Below, piece by piece: positions 36,482 to 45,630 of a stretch of DNA of 64,000 bases. A program made the position numbers and the translations under genes. Position 1 is the first letter of the stretch; each line of letters starts with the position of its first letter. The notes beneath the pieces are model-generated. The model worked only from the letters and a program-made list of their open reading frames with translations. It did not search any database and was not told where the DNA came from. The DNA is from Chitinophagales bacterium (GTDB taxonomy: Bacteria; Bacteroidota; Bacteroidia; Chitinophagales; UBA2359), in contig JAHDFD010000014.1 in assembly GCA_020628375.1 (NCBI GenBank), positions 25,439 through 89,438 of the forward strand, in the 5' to 3' direction.

Positions 36482-36624
36482 CGATATACTACAAAAGCTG
36501 TGCTGAAATATAAGTTTTGTTTAAAGTCTGCTTCGTAAAATATTATTTTTCAGTTAATAGAAATTTAATAGAGCCTTGCTTAAAAAAGTGGTAAAATACA
36601 GCAATTCAAGATACATGACCAATG

Positions 36625-37761
36625 TTAGTAAGTATTCAGTTTTTCTGCTTTCATATCGAAACTTGCATCCCAGTCTTTCCAAACAACCTCATAACCCGAC
36701 AGTTCTAACATATCCACAATCTTATCAGCAGGGCGTTCATCACTGGTTTCAAACTGTTCTAAAGATTCTGCTTCAACTGCATATCCTCCGGGATTCGTTT
36801 TTGAACCTGCACTCATACTGGTAATTCCTAATTTAAACGCATGATCCCTGAAAACAGGATGTTCTCTTGTCGAAAGCGATAATTCAACTTCATCATTCAG
36901 TAAACGATAAGCACAGATCAATTGAACCAGCTCTTTGTTATTCATCGGAATCTTAGGATCGATCAAACCTTCCGCTGGACGTAGTCTTGGAAACGAAATA
37001 GAATATTTACTTTGCCAGTAGGTCTTTTCCAGATAAGCTAAATGAAGGGCAGTGAAAAACGAATCAGTACGCCAGTCTTCCAAACCAATAAGCACACCCA
37101 AACCAATTTTTTTCATACCGGCTTTTCCTAAACGATCGGGTGTATCAAGTCGGTAATTAAAATTGCTTTTTTTCCCTTTGGGGTGGTGCTTTTTATATTC
37201 GGCCCTATGGTAAGTTTCCTGATAGACTAAGACAGAACTTACTCCTTCTTCCATTAATAAAACATAATCGTTCTGATCCAGAGGTTGTACTTCAATAGCA
37301 ATATTTGAAAAATGTGGACGGATGTGTTTTAAAGCTTGTTGAAAATAAGCAACTCCAACGGTTTTATTTGCCTCTCCGGTAACCAATAAAATATGATCAA
37401 ATGGGTGTTTTTTAATTTGCTGAACCTCTCGATCTATTTGTGCCATACGAAGTGTAGTACGGGGAATTTTATTGTCCAAACTGAAACCACAATAAGTACA
37501 AATATTCTGACATTCATTGCTTAAATACATTGGAACGAATAACTGCATCGTTTTACCAAAACGCTGTAAGGTACGCTGCTGACTAAGTTGTGCCATTTGC
37601 TCTAGATAAGGTATTGCAGCCGGAGAGATCAAGGCCTTGAAATCCTCTAAGTTCCGATGGGTGTTTTGTAGTGCAGACTCAACATCATTAGAAGTCTTTG
37701 CGTAAATGTCATCGGTAATTTTATCCCAGTCGTATGTGTCGAATAAAGTTTGAAACGTCAT
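36625..37761 (-). CDS. thiH: 2-iminoacetate synthase ThiH
   Basis: A 378-residue radical-SAM enzyme that splits tyrosine to make dehydroglycine for the thiazole of thiamine. The Cys-x3-Cys-x2-Cys cluster motif is in CQNICTYCGFS (about residues 84-94), followed by PFDHILLVTGEANKTVG and the C-terminal region SAGSKTNPGGYAVE characteristic of ThiH. The rest of the thi operon (thiS, thiG, thiF, thiE) is not next to it, so here ThiH is a stand-alone gene. Confidence 0.95.
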   Translation of the reverse strand: MTFQTLFDTYDWDKITDDIYAKTSNDVESALQNTHRNLEDFKALISPAAIPYLEQMAQLSQQRTLQRFGKTMQLFVPMYLSNECQNICTYCGFSLDNKIPRTTLRMAQIDREVQQIKKHPFDHILLVTGEANKTVGVAYFQQALKHIRPHFSNIAIEVQPLDQNDYVLLMEEGVSSVLVYQETYHRAEYKKHHPKGKKSNFNYRLDTPDRLGKAGMKKIGLGVLIGLEDWRTDSFFTALHLAYLEKTYWQSKYSISFPRLRPAEGLIDPKIPMNNKELVQLICAYRLLNDEVELSLSTREHPVFRDHAFKLGITSMSAGSKTNPGGYAVEAESLEQFETSDERPADKIVDMLELSGYEVVWKDWDASFDMKAEKLNTY

Positions 37762-37830
37762 TGTAAAACCTGAAAAAACATCAAAATAATCCCATCAATC
37801 ATCCCCCATCAATTATCAATCATTTAATAA

Positions 37831-38157
37831 TTATACTGCAAAACTTTCGCCGCAACTACAAGTTCTGCTTGCATTCGGATTATTGAAATAAAAACCTTTA
37901 CCATTCAGACCATCTGAAAACTCTAGCGTTGTTCCAAAAAGATACAAAACACTTCTGGCATCAGTAACCACCTTCAAGCCATTGTCTTCAAAAATCTCAT
38001 CACTGTCTTTCTGTTCTGTATCGAAATCCATTTTGTAAGTTAGTCCTGAACATCCACCACTGAGAACCGAAACACGTATAAAACTATTCTTTTCTGCTCC
38101 ATCGGCAGCCAATATTTCTAAAATTCTTTCCTTTGCTTTATCTGAAACGCTGATCAT
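37831..38157 (-). CDS. A-type iron-sulfur carrier (IscA/HesB family)
   Basis: A 108-residue protein of normal length. The three cluster-binding cysteines are in GGCSGLTYKM and the C-terminal CSCGESF. A-type carriers pass Fe-S clusters to target enzymes. ThiH downstream on the same strand is itself a [4Fe-4S] enzyme, so the arrangement may be functional. The gene is divergent from the WecA-like transferase. Confidence 0.9.
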   Translation of the reverse strand: MISVSDKAKERILEILAADGAEKNSFIRVSVLSGGCSGLTYKMDFDTEQKDSDEIFEDNGLKVVTDARSVLYLFGTTLEFSDGLNGKGFYFNNPNASRTCSCGESFAV

Positions 38158-38295
38158 TATTCTTCTTTTTCTACAAAATTTGTACTTAGAATATAATAGA
38201 AAATAATCATAAAAAGTTCTGATCCTCTATTATCACCTATATTAAGAAACGAACAACAAATTTATCACCTTTATGCGCCATTTGCACAGCTTGTG

Positions 38296-38303
38296 TATTT
38301 TTG
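38296..38303 (+). promoter_or_regulatory. Putative -7 promoter box overlapping a TTG start
   Basis: TATTTTTG matches TAnnTTTG and ends at 38303. The TTG in it is also a possible in-frame start codon for the downstream gene, but the box position favours the ATG at 38310 as the true start with a very short leader. Confidence 0.4.
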
Positions 38304-38309
38304 CCATCA

Positions 38310-39374
38310 ATGCTTAATACTTATCTGATAATTTATGGTGCTTCTTTATTGATTGCAATTGGAGTAAATTACTTTTTATTAAAAAAGTATGCCGAATGGG
38401 GCGTTAAAGATCATGAGGAAGAAGGACAAGAAAGATGGGTAAGTATTACGAAACCGGCTGTTGGTGGTATTGGTTTCTTCATTATGTTTGTGATAGCCTT
38501 TGCTTATGTAATATTAACAAAGTCGTTTACGAGCTTTAACCTACCTGTTATCGGATTCATTTTCGCCACTATAATTGGTTTTACAACTGGTTTGATCGAT
38601 GATAGAAAGGCTATGCCACCATGGTTCAAATTTGCAGGACAAATACTTTGTGGCTTAGTGCTTTATTTTTCGGGGATCTTTATAGAAATGAACACAATTC
38701 CTGCCTGCAACCTGTTCATTACTTTATTCTGGGTAGTTGGAATTATGAACTCTGTAAATATGCTCGATAATATGGATGGCATTACAGCAAGCACTGCCTA
38801 CTTCATTATTTTGTCGTGTATGATCGCTCATTTTACGGAGGGTCTTTATACTGATTTTCATGGAATATTACTGGGTATTGCTATCATTGTTTTAGGAGGT
38901 GTCTCCGGATTTCTTAAATATAATTGGGCACCAGCAAAAATGTATATGGGTGATTCTGGTAGTCAGTTCTTAGGGGCTTTTCTGGCAGGTATCAGTATGG
39001 TTTATCTATGGAATTTTAAAGATTATGAATACGCCGAAAACTTTATCCAATGGCGACAATTCGCAATTCCATTAATTGCTTTTGTTGTACCGATCATCGA
39101 CACAAGCACTGTTTTCATAAGAAGAATAGCAAGAGGGCAATCACCATTTGTTGGCGGCAGAGATCATACAACACATCAATTAGCCATTGCCGGATTAAAA
39201 GATGGAAAAGTAGGCCTTGTTTTTATGATGATCAATCTGTTTTCCGCGATGTTGATCTATTGGCTTATACCAAAAACCAATAATTGGAATACAGCTTATA
39301 CACTTGGTGCTTTCTTCTACTTCACAATTTTATTTACGGGGTTTCAGTTAGTTTACTGGTGGAATAAAAAATAA
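38310..39374 (+). CDS. WecA-like undecaprenyl-phosphate N-acetylhexosamine-phosphate transferase
   Basis: A 354-residue membrane protein of the MraY/WecA superfamily with about ten helices. The motifs are VGGIGFF, DDRKAMPPWFKF, NMLDNMDGITAS (Asp pair for metal and sugar nucleotide), FLKYNWAPAKMYMGDSGSQ and GGRDHTTHQL near the end. The enzyme transfers a sugar phosphate from a UDP-sugar to undecaprenyl phosphate, starting a surface glycan. Its membrane topology and motif set fit WecA better than MraY. The ATG at 38310 is preferred over a TTG nine bases upstream. Confidence 0.87.
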   Translation: MLNTYLIIYGASLLIAIGVNYFLLKKYAEWGVKDHEEEGQERWVSITKPAVGGIGFFIMFVIAFAYVILTKSFTSFNLPVIGFIFATIIGFTTGLIDDRKAMPPWFKFAGQILCGLVLYFSGIFIEMNTIPACNLFITLFWVVGIMNSVNMLDNMDGITASTAYFIILSCMIAHFTEGLYTDFHGILLGIAIIVLGGVSGFLKYNWAPAKMYMGDSGSQFLGAFLAGISMVYLWNFKDYEYAENFIQWRQFAIPLIAFVVPIIDTSTVFIRRIARGQSPFVGGRDHTTHQLAIAGLKDGKVGLVFMMINLFSAMLIYWLIPKTNNWNTAYTLGAFFYFTILFTGFQLVYWWNKK

Positions 39375-39390
39375 AGAAAATCCCAATATT

Positions 39391-39819
39391 TTAATAAGAA
39401 TCTAACTCTGACGCATCAGCAGAGTTAACATAGCTACTGTCATTGTTACCTGAATAAGCTAAACCACACTTAATAGCTTGGACTTTAGAAATTTTAGGGG
39501 AGATATTTACTCCAAAATTTCTACTATTGGGATTTTGTTTGATTTCTTTCAGAAGATCTATAATAGTGGCTAAGGCAATTTTTAAAACCTCATTAGTATT
39601 TTCGTTTTCTTCAGGAAAATCAAGGATAATTGGTTCATTAATTAACTCCGAAATTTCAAAGTCGTTTTTATTAAGATTTAGAGATTTTACTTCGGTGGTT
39701 GTTATATTTGCGACATTAGAAATAGTTATACGACCTCTTTCTTGAAACTCATAAATGAGGTCAATTAGTGGTCGTATTTCACGTTCTAATGCTTGATTTG
39801 TCGTAAACTTTATAGTCAC
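39391..39819 (-). CDS. Small unknown protein of the AT-rich cassette
   Basis: A 142-residue protein of no family I recognise. The N-terminal half is charged and helical with ERGRITISNVANI. The C-terminus is Ser/Asn/Asp-rich. It is the distal member of a three-gene minus-strand run with the metallophosphoesterase (59-bp gap), and it lies 16 bp from the convergent WecA-like gene. The whole run is more AT-rich than the genes on either side. Confidence 0.6.
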   Translation of the reverse strand: MTIKFTTNQALEREIRPLIDLIYEFQERGRITISNVANITTTEVKSLNLNKNDFEISELINEPIILDFPEENENTNEVLKIALATIIDLLKEIKQNPNSRNFGVNISPKISKVQAIKCGLAYSGNNDSSYVNSADASELDSY

Positions 39820-39878
39820 TTCATCATATTTTCTAAAGCGTGTGCAAAGATAGTGCTATTTTTTTAAAATAGTATTTA

Positions 39879-41552
39879 TTATACGTTAAAACAATCATAA
39901 GTTATTTTTAATTCCTTAAAAATAAATAATTCTTCGAAATTTTCAAAGGAAAAGAATAAATGTTTTAATGAATGAAAGGTTATTAATCTTTTATTGTACA
40001 ATAAATTATACGATTTATCATCACATTTAGTTACAAAATCGTAGAAAGCGATAACTGGTAATTGCTTTTTATCAATATTTTTTATGATTGATAAAAAATC
40101 CTTCCAAAAAGGCTTTTCTTCAATCATTCGCTTTTTATCTCCTTCGGTTTCTATTTCTTTAAATTGCTTAAATGCTTCTTCCAAGCTATTTTTAAAAATA
40201 AAATATTCAACATATGTACCATTTAATTCTTTTCTTTTGGTTTTTAAGAAACCTTTTTCCTCTGAAATAATTTCAAATTTAGCATTTCTCTTTTTTTGTA
40301 TTATATCTATAATATCTCTACTGTTTTTATTGACTAACGTTGGTGTCTTATTAGTAACTTGTTCATTTTCAATTTTATTTTTAGTAATAGGAGTTTGTTT
40401 TGGTTTTTTAACTAAATTAGTTAAAAAAGGGTAAGTATTCGAAGAATTTTCATCAATTTTCCATTTGTAATCTGCATGTTGACCTTCTTCAAATTTTAGT
40501 GTGTAATTATCAATTTTTAAGTCACTATTTTGTATTGTCAGTACTGAAAACCAGTTATTAGGAAACTTAAGTGCTGGATGTTCACTAGAATATGATTTAT
40601 CAACATAATGATAATCAAGAAAAGCTCCCATTTGTAAATGCTTACAACTATGCTCAAACCTACTAAGTGTGTTTAGGTTATTCATAGGAATATGCTCGTG
40701 CCCTGTTATTAGCAAGTCTGTTAATTTAACTACTCCGTCAAAATATAATTGATTATCAGCATAATTTGATTTTTTAAATCGCTCTTCCCAATTTAACCAA
40801 TTTGGGGGATGGTGGCATAATGTTATAATTTGGGGGGTGTATTCTTCTTTTATATTATTTATGTCTGTCATAAATCTTTTATTAAAATAATCAAACAAAT
40901 AAGTTTGTTGCCCCATTTGATTTAACGAACCACCTGTAAATTTTTCTAGCTCTTTTTTTAATAAATTATTATCATTTTTATTCTTTACAAATTCTCTATA
41001 ATATTTTTCTATCACACCTTGACCAAAAGATTTGAACGAACTATTTAATTTTACTAAAAGTATATTTTTCTTCTTAAAATAGGAATAGCCTGAAAATGAT
41101 TTTTCACAAAAATGTTGTTCTATATTATTATCTTTTTTACATTTTTTTTTAAAAAAATTATTGAAATTTTTAAAGGCTTTTTCAAATTTAGAATTATCTT
41201 CTATAAACTCATTATTTTGAATCTTAAAAAGGTTTTCTAAGTTTATATTATCTTTTTCTCCTAATGCTTCTTTTAAATATACCCATGAATTATCATGATT
41301 TCCTACAATAGGAAAACATGGAATTTTATCTAACAAAGATTTCATTTTTTCTTTTAGTATATCGTATTCGTTAGCTTCTCCTGAAAAAGCAATATCTCCA
41401 ATTATCAATAAACAATCAAAAGGGTTGTTTTCATGAAGCTCTAAAGCTTTTTCAATAAACTTATTGATATATTTATTGACCGTTTCATTATTTTCATAAT
41501 CCTCTTTGTAATGGATATCAGAGATAATAAGTGCATTAAAATTATTATTCAT
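39879..41552 (-). CDS. Calcineurin-like metallophosphoesterase with long C-terminal extension
   Basis: A 557-residue protein. The N-terminal calcineurin-like phosphoesterase domain (about residues 1-320) has all metal motifs: SDIHYKED (Asp-x-His), IGDIAFSGEAN, FPIVGNHDNSW, LCHHPPNW, and TGHEHIP. It should therefore be an active dinuclear phosphoesterase. The C-terminal 200 residues are Lys/Glu-rich with no known domain, unlike standard small family members. It overlaps the 901-residue gene by 8 bp, so the two are co-transcribed and may act as a pair. The substrate is unknown. Confidence 0.85.
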   Translation of the reverse strand: MNNNFNALIISDIHYKEDYENNETVNKYINKFIEKALELHENNPFDCLLIIGDIAFSGEANEYDILKEKMKSLLDKIPCFPIVGNHDNSWVYLKEALGEKDNINLENLFKIQNNEFIEDNSKFEKAFKNFNNFFKKKCKKDNNIEQHFCEKSFSGYSYFKKKNILLVKLNSSFKSFGQGVIEKYYREFVKNKNDNNLLKKELEKFTGGSLNQMGQQTYLFDYFNKRFMTDINNIKEEYTPQIITLCHHPPNWLNWEERFKKSNYADNQLYFDGVVKLTDLLITGHEHIPMNNLNTLSRFEHSCKHLQMGAFLDYHYVDKSYSSEHPALKFPNNWFSVLTIQNSDLKIDNYTLKFEEGQHADYKWKIDENSSNTYPFLTNLVKKPKQTPITKNKIENEQVTNKTPTLVNKNSRDIIDIIQKKRNAKFEIISEEKGFLKTKRKELNGTYVEYFIFKNSLEEAFKQFKEIETEGDKKRMIEEKPFWKDFLSIIKNIDKKQLPVIAFYDFVTKCDDKSYNLLYNKRLITFHSLKHLFFSFENFEELFIFKELKITYDCFNV

Positions 41553-44250
41553 TTTTAGTGGGATTTATAAAATTATATTTTTTTAATACTATACCAAGAC
41601 TCCATAAACAATGAAGAATAACGTTGTTAAATTCCATATAATCTTTCCTATCTTGAACGCTATTTATAAAAAAACCACCTAAAGGGTCGATGAACCAAGA
41701 TTCTTTACATTTTAAAAAACGTTCTTCTGGCTCACCTGTGATAAAGTTTCGTCTTAGTAAATTAATCTTATAGTTGAACCTTTTAGCTATATATTCAAGT
41801 GAGTAAAAGGAGTTAACAGAAAGTGCTTTGAAGAACAATAGTTTTTCAACTTTTGTGGTACTTTCTTTTTGAGCTACATGTAAATCTTTAAAAAGCTGAT
41901 TTTTTAAATTAATAAATTGATTTGTATCTTCAATAGCAAATTTAATTATTTTTTTACTAAAATTTTTATATGCTATTGATTTAGAATAGCTCTTTTTCTC
42001 TTCATCATTTTGCAAGTCAAAAATAGATTTTTGAATACCTTTTTTTAACCTAATTTGAATTGAAGCAAAAGAATCTATCTTTCCTATTTTTTTTACTAAT
42101 TCATATAATCTAAAAATATGTCTATCCCAAAATGTTTGTAGCTCTGGTATAGGGCATTCTAATTCAGTTATTTCGTATCTAGCATCTACTCCTTCTAAAA
42201 GAAGCAATAAACGAAATAATTCTTCTCTAAAATTTGCTTCGTCAAAACATCCAATTGTACTATACATTTGCGTGTACTGTAGAAGATATGTCCAATGCCA
42301 AAATATATATAATTCAGTATCTTCAAAAAAAGTTAAATAATACTTTTTATAGTCAATTTCAAAATAAGCAATAGCACTATCTGAAAGAATTTTACCAATC
42401 TCTTTAAGTTCTATATCTTTTGACAATTCTGTTTTCAAACTATCCCATAATTCAGAATTGGATCTAAGTAAAATGGTTTGTTCTAGATTTAAAATTTCTT
42501 TCATTAAGGTGCAATAGATGAGGATTGGATTATTAATGTGGTCGATATTGTAATTTACGGATAATTTGTTTGACTGCGTTTCCGTTTCATTAGTTCTTGT
42601 AACTATTGCATTTGTACTAACATCATCTTCTACATCTAATCTAAAACAACTACTCACTAGTTTTAAAACAGAGTCAAGTGAAGATATTAAACAAGTATTA
42701 TTGCTATTTACATCAATACTAAATTCATTAATATCTTCAAAGTTATAATTATTTAATATTCTATCTTCTAATGATTCTTCAAAAACTTTAAGGTAATCTT
42801 CTATTATATCTTCTACATATTTGGTTTTTAATACACCAAAATTTTCAAATTCCATATCACTTGATGTATCTCCTTCTATAATGGGAGTTGTAATCGTGTC
42901 TGCTAATGTTTTTATAATCTGAACAAAGCTTTTTAAAAGTTTGTGTAAATCAATAAAATAAATATATAAAATAGGATCTTGTATTCCCATATTATAATTA
43001 TAAAACACCTTTCGAACTTTTTTTCTAGTGTTTCTGGAAATATTTAATTTTCTAAGGTGTAAAACAATATCCTTATAGGGATCAACTTTATATGACATTA
43101 AATTATCTTCAACATTTGATGGACCATAAAAATCTTCTACCTCAATCTCACCATAACGCTCTAATAATATTTTGTTTTGAATAGAAAACAAGGGCTTCGT
43201 TTTAACTTTCCTTATGTGTTTTCTTAATTCTACATTATTTCTTAACCGTTCAAAAACTCTAATATTCGATGTTAATCTATCAGGTTCAAGTTCATCAATT
43301 AAAAAGTCAGTTTTACCATTCTTAAAATAAATATTATCATAAATAAATTGCGGTTTTTCAGTTTCTGGCTGTTTAGTTTTTACATTTAAAACTTCTTTAG
43401 ATTCTTTTAAAAAATAAGGTAAATGCCCTGGTTTAACTTGCCATTCTATTTGAGTTTTAAAATCTAAATTGTTAAAGTTTACACCTTTACTATAATCTTC
43501 ATAATTGACACATAAATATGATTGACTGTCATTAAATATATGGGAATTAAAAATATCCTTCTTATCATATTCCCATTGTTTGTATAAGCAAAACTTGGAA
43601 ATTAAATCTGCGCTTTCTAAATCTATCAAACATAAGCTTCTAAGATAAAGGAGTATCTGAGAGGCTAAATTTGAATCTTTACAACTAACGATTAAAATTA
43701 TCTCTGCCCAGTTAAATGAATCAATAACTAAGAAGTCATCATGCTTAAAATCATTAAATACAAGATTAATCTTTTTAAGAATTGATTGGAGAAGGTCATT
43801 TCCTGAGCCTATTAGTAAACCATTATTTATTTTAAGTTGAATTACTTTGAGAAAAGTGCCCTCTTTATTCAGTATTTTTTTATACTCTTCAATACTTTTA
43901 TCTCCCATTAAAGAACCAGATAAAATTTGGTAACTTACGTTTTTGATATTTTCTTTTTTCTCTTTTTCGATAAATGGTTCAAAAACTCTTTGAGAAAATT
44001 TCATATTATCAACAAATGATACTAAGGCTATATCAAAATGAGAGTAAACATGGAAAATACTAGGGCTATAAAGGGGGGCTAAATGTTCTTCAATTTTTTT
44101 ACCTGAAGATCCTTCTTGTAATCTTAAAAATTCCTTTATCTTATCTCTATACCTCTCGTATAGTTTCCCAAGATAATTTATGTAATCACTCTCCCTCCCC
44201 ATAGGATATTTAGAAAGGGCAATATGGACTCCATATTCAGTATGTTTCAT
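41545..44250 (-). CDS. 901-residue protein of unknown function in the metallophosphoesterase cassette
   Basis: A large, mainly helical protein with no signal peptide, no convincing membrane helix and no P-loop that I can see. Its N-terminal part (to about residue 240) has mixed strands and helices (for example SIFHVYSHFDIALVSF and DDFLVIDSFNWAEIILIVS). The rest is long helices with many Asn, Lys and Ile. Its 3' end overlaps the metallophosphoesterase start by 8 bp. The start is 30 bp after the OppC-like gene, so it may share that promoter or have its own. No family can be named. Confidence 0.8.
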   Translation of the reverse strand: MKHTEYGVHIALSKYPMGRESDYINYLGKLYERYRDKIKEFLRLQEGSSGKKIEEHLAPLYSPSIFHVYSHFDIALVSFVDNMKFSQRVFEPFIEKEKKENIKNVSYQILSGSLMGDKSIEEYKKILNKEGTFLKVIQLKINNGLLIGSGNDLLQSILKKINLVFNDFKHDDFLVIDSFNWAEIILIVSCKDSNLASQILLYLRSLCLIDLESADLISKFCLYKQWEYDKKDIFNSHIFNDSQSYLCVNYEDYSKGVNFNNLDFKTQIEWQVKPGHLPYFLKESKEVLNVKTKQPETEKPQFIYDNIYFKNGKTDFLIDELEPDRLTSNIRVFERLRNNVELRKHIRKVKTKPLFSIQNKILLERYGEIEVEDFYGPSNVEDNLMSYKVDPYKDIVLHLRKLNISRNTRKKVRKVFYNYNMGIQDPILYIYFIDLHKLLKSFVQIIKTLADTITTPIIEGDTSSDMEFENFGVLKTKYVEDIIEDYLKVFEESLEDRILNNYNFEDINEFSIDVNSNNTCLISSLDSVLKLVSSCFRLDVEDDVSTNAIVTRTNETETQSNKLSVNYNIDHINNPILIYCTLMKEILNLEQTILLRSNSELWDSLKTELSKDIELKEIGKILSDSAIAYFEIDYKKYYLTFFEDTELYIFWHWTYLLQYTQMYSTIGCFDEANFREELFRLLLLLEGVDARYEITELECPIPELQTFWDRHIFRLYELVKKIGKIDSFASIQIRLKKGIQKSIFDLQNDEEKKSYSKSIAYKNFSKKIIKFAIEDTNQFINLKNQLFKDLHVAQKESTTKVEKLLFFKALSVNSFYSLEYIAKRFNYKINLLRRNFITGEPEERFLKCKESWFIDPLGGFFINSVQDRKDYMEFNNVILHCLWSLGIVLKKYNFINPTKNE

Positions 44251-44280
44251 ATAATGGAAGTTTAATGATTTATAAAACTT

Positions 44281-45585
44281 TTACTTCTTCAATTTCGGAT
44301 CTAAAGCATCTGTCAAACCTTCACCAATAAGGTTAAAGAAAGTAATGGTTAAGAATATCGCAAAACCTGGGAAAACAGCTAACCACCATAAACGGGTATA
44401 AGAACGTGCTACGTTCAATAATGAACCCCAGGTTACTGTTTCAGCAGGTACACCAATTCCGATAAATGAAAGGAAAGCTTCAATTAAAATAGCACCTGCA
44501 ATACCGAAAGCAATCGCAATCAATACTGGTGAAAGTGCGTTCGGAATAGCGTGTCTTAATAAAGCACGAGTATCACTGAAACCCAAAGCCTGAGCAGCTT
44601 CAATATATTCTAAACTTCTAACACGTAACAGCTCACCACGAATCAATCGCGCAATACCCATCCACGAAGTGAAACCAATAATAACCATTACGATCGCTAA
44701 CGAAGGGTTACGAATGATCGCAACGATCGAGATAATCAGGAATAAACGAGGAACCGATACAAAAACTTCTATGATACGTGATATTGTTAAATCCATCGGA
44801 ACCGACATACGTTTTCCTAAAAAAGGTACTTTTTTCAGAGGAATAGCAATAAGATTGGCTAATCCCATAATGAGTAGGAATATCAGAAAACTAATCAATA
44901 TTTGTCCTAATAAAGAAACGTTTGAAATAGCAGCAGCATCGCTGAAGGCATAAGATCTGGAACTGAAAGCATAGAAAATTCCGAAGAAGAAAAAGATAAT
45001 ATTGAGTATGAACCTGATCCGTGACATCCGCAATCGGGTATCGCCGAAAAAGCCGGCAAGTGATCCCATAAGTACACCAATGAGTGTAGCAATACTCATA
45101 GAAATGATTCCAACCGAAAAAGCAATACGGGTTGCATGTATCATGCCCGAAGCAACATCGCGCCCCAATTCATCCGTACCTAGTAAATGACGCCAGCGAG
45201 CCGACTTCACTTCCTGATCTCCAAATGGACCAACTTCTGTATTAGCATAGTCCATGTTTTGAGGTGTGTATGGAATAGGCGGGAAAACCGCATAATCGTA
45301 ATCTAAGGTTGACCATTTTACATTCTGTAATTCCTTAGGCCATTTGCTTACACCTAAACCAACCGCATAAGATTTAAAAATAGGAAAAATGGTTTTCCCC
45401 TGATATTTGGCTACCAGAGGTTTTTCGTTGGCAATGAAGTCTGCAAAAACGGCTATTATCATTAAAAAGCCTACTACATACAGCGAGAACATTGCCCGTT
45501 TGTTTTTCTTGAATTGACGTTTTACATAAGCCCAGTAACTCTGGTCAAGTTCATTTATTTGCTCTCTTTGATTATTATTGCTCAT
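44281..45585 (-). CDS. Oligopeptide/dipeptide ABC-transporter permease (OppC/DppC type)
   Basis: A 434-residue inner-membrane protein. An N-terminal helix near residue 35 precedes a periplasmic stretch of about 80 residues, then about five more helices. The ABC-permease coupling motif is EYIEAAQALGFSDTRALLRH (about residues 325-344), with the typical Ala-x-x-x-Gly loop. The segment HLLGTDELGRDVASGMIHATR is a hallmark of OppC. It is 45 bp downstream of the OppB-like gene and co-transcribed. No ATPase or binding-protein gene is adjacent, so the transporter must be completed from elsewhere. Confidence 0.92.
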   Translation of the reverse strand: MSNNNQREQINELDQSYWAYVKRQFKKNKRAMFSLYVVGFLMIIAVFADFIANEKPLVAKYQGKTIFPIFKSYAVGLGVSKWPKELQNVKWSTLDYDYAVFPPIPYTPQNMDYANTEVGPFGDQEVKSARWRHLLGTDELGRDVASGMIHATRIAFSVGIISMSIATLIGVLMGSLAGFFGDTRLRMSRIRFILNIIFFFFGIFYAFSSRSYAFSDAAAISNVSLLGQILISFLIFLLIMGLANLIAIPLKKVPFLGKRMSVPMDLTISRIIEVFVSVPRLFLIISIVAIIRNPSLAIVMVIIGFTSWMGIARLIRGELLRVRSLEYIEAAQALGFSDTRALLRHAIPNALSPVLIAIAFGIAGAILIEAFLSFIGIGVPAETVTWGSLLNVARSYTRLWWLAVFPGFAIFLTITFFNLIGEGLTDALDPKLKK

Positions 45586-45630
45586 TTGAATTGGAAATTA
45601 AGGATTAACACAAAACTTATTCAGCTTAAA

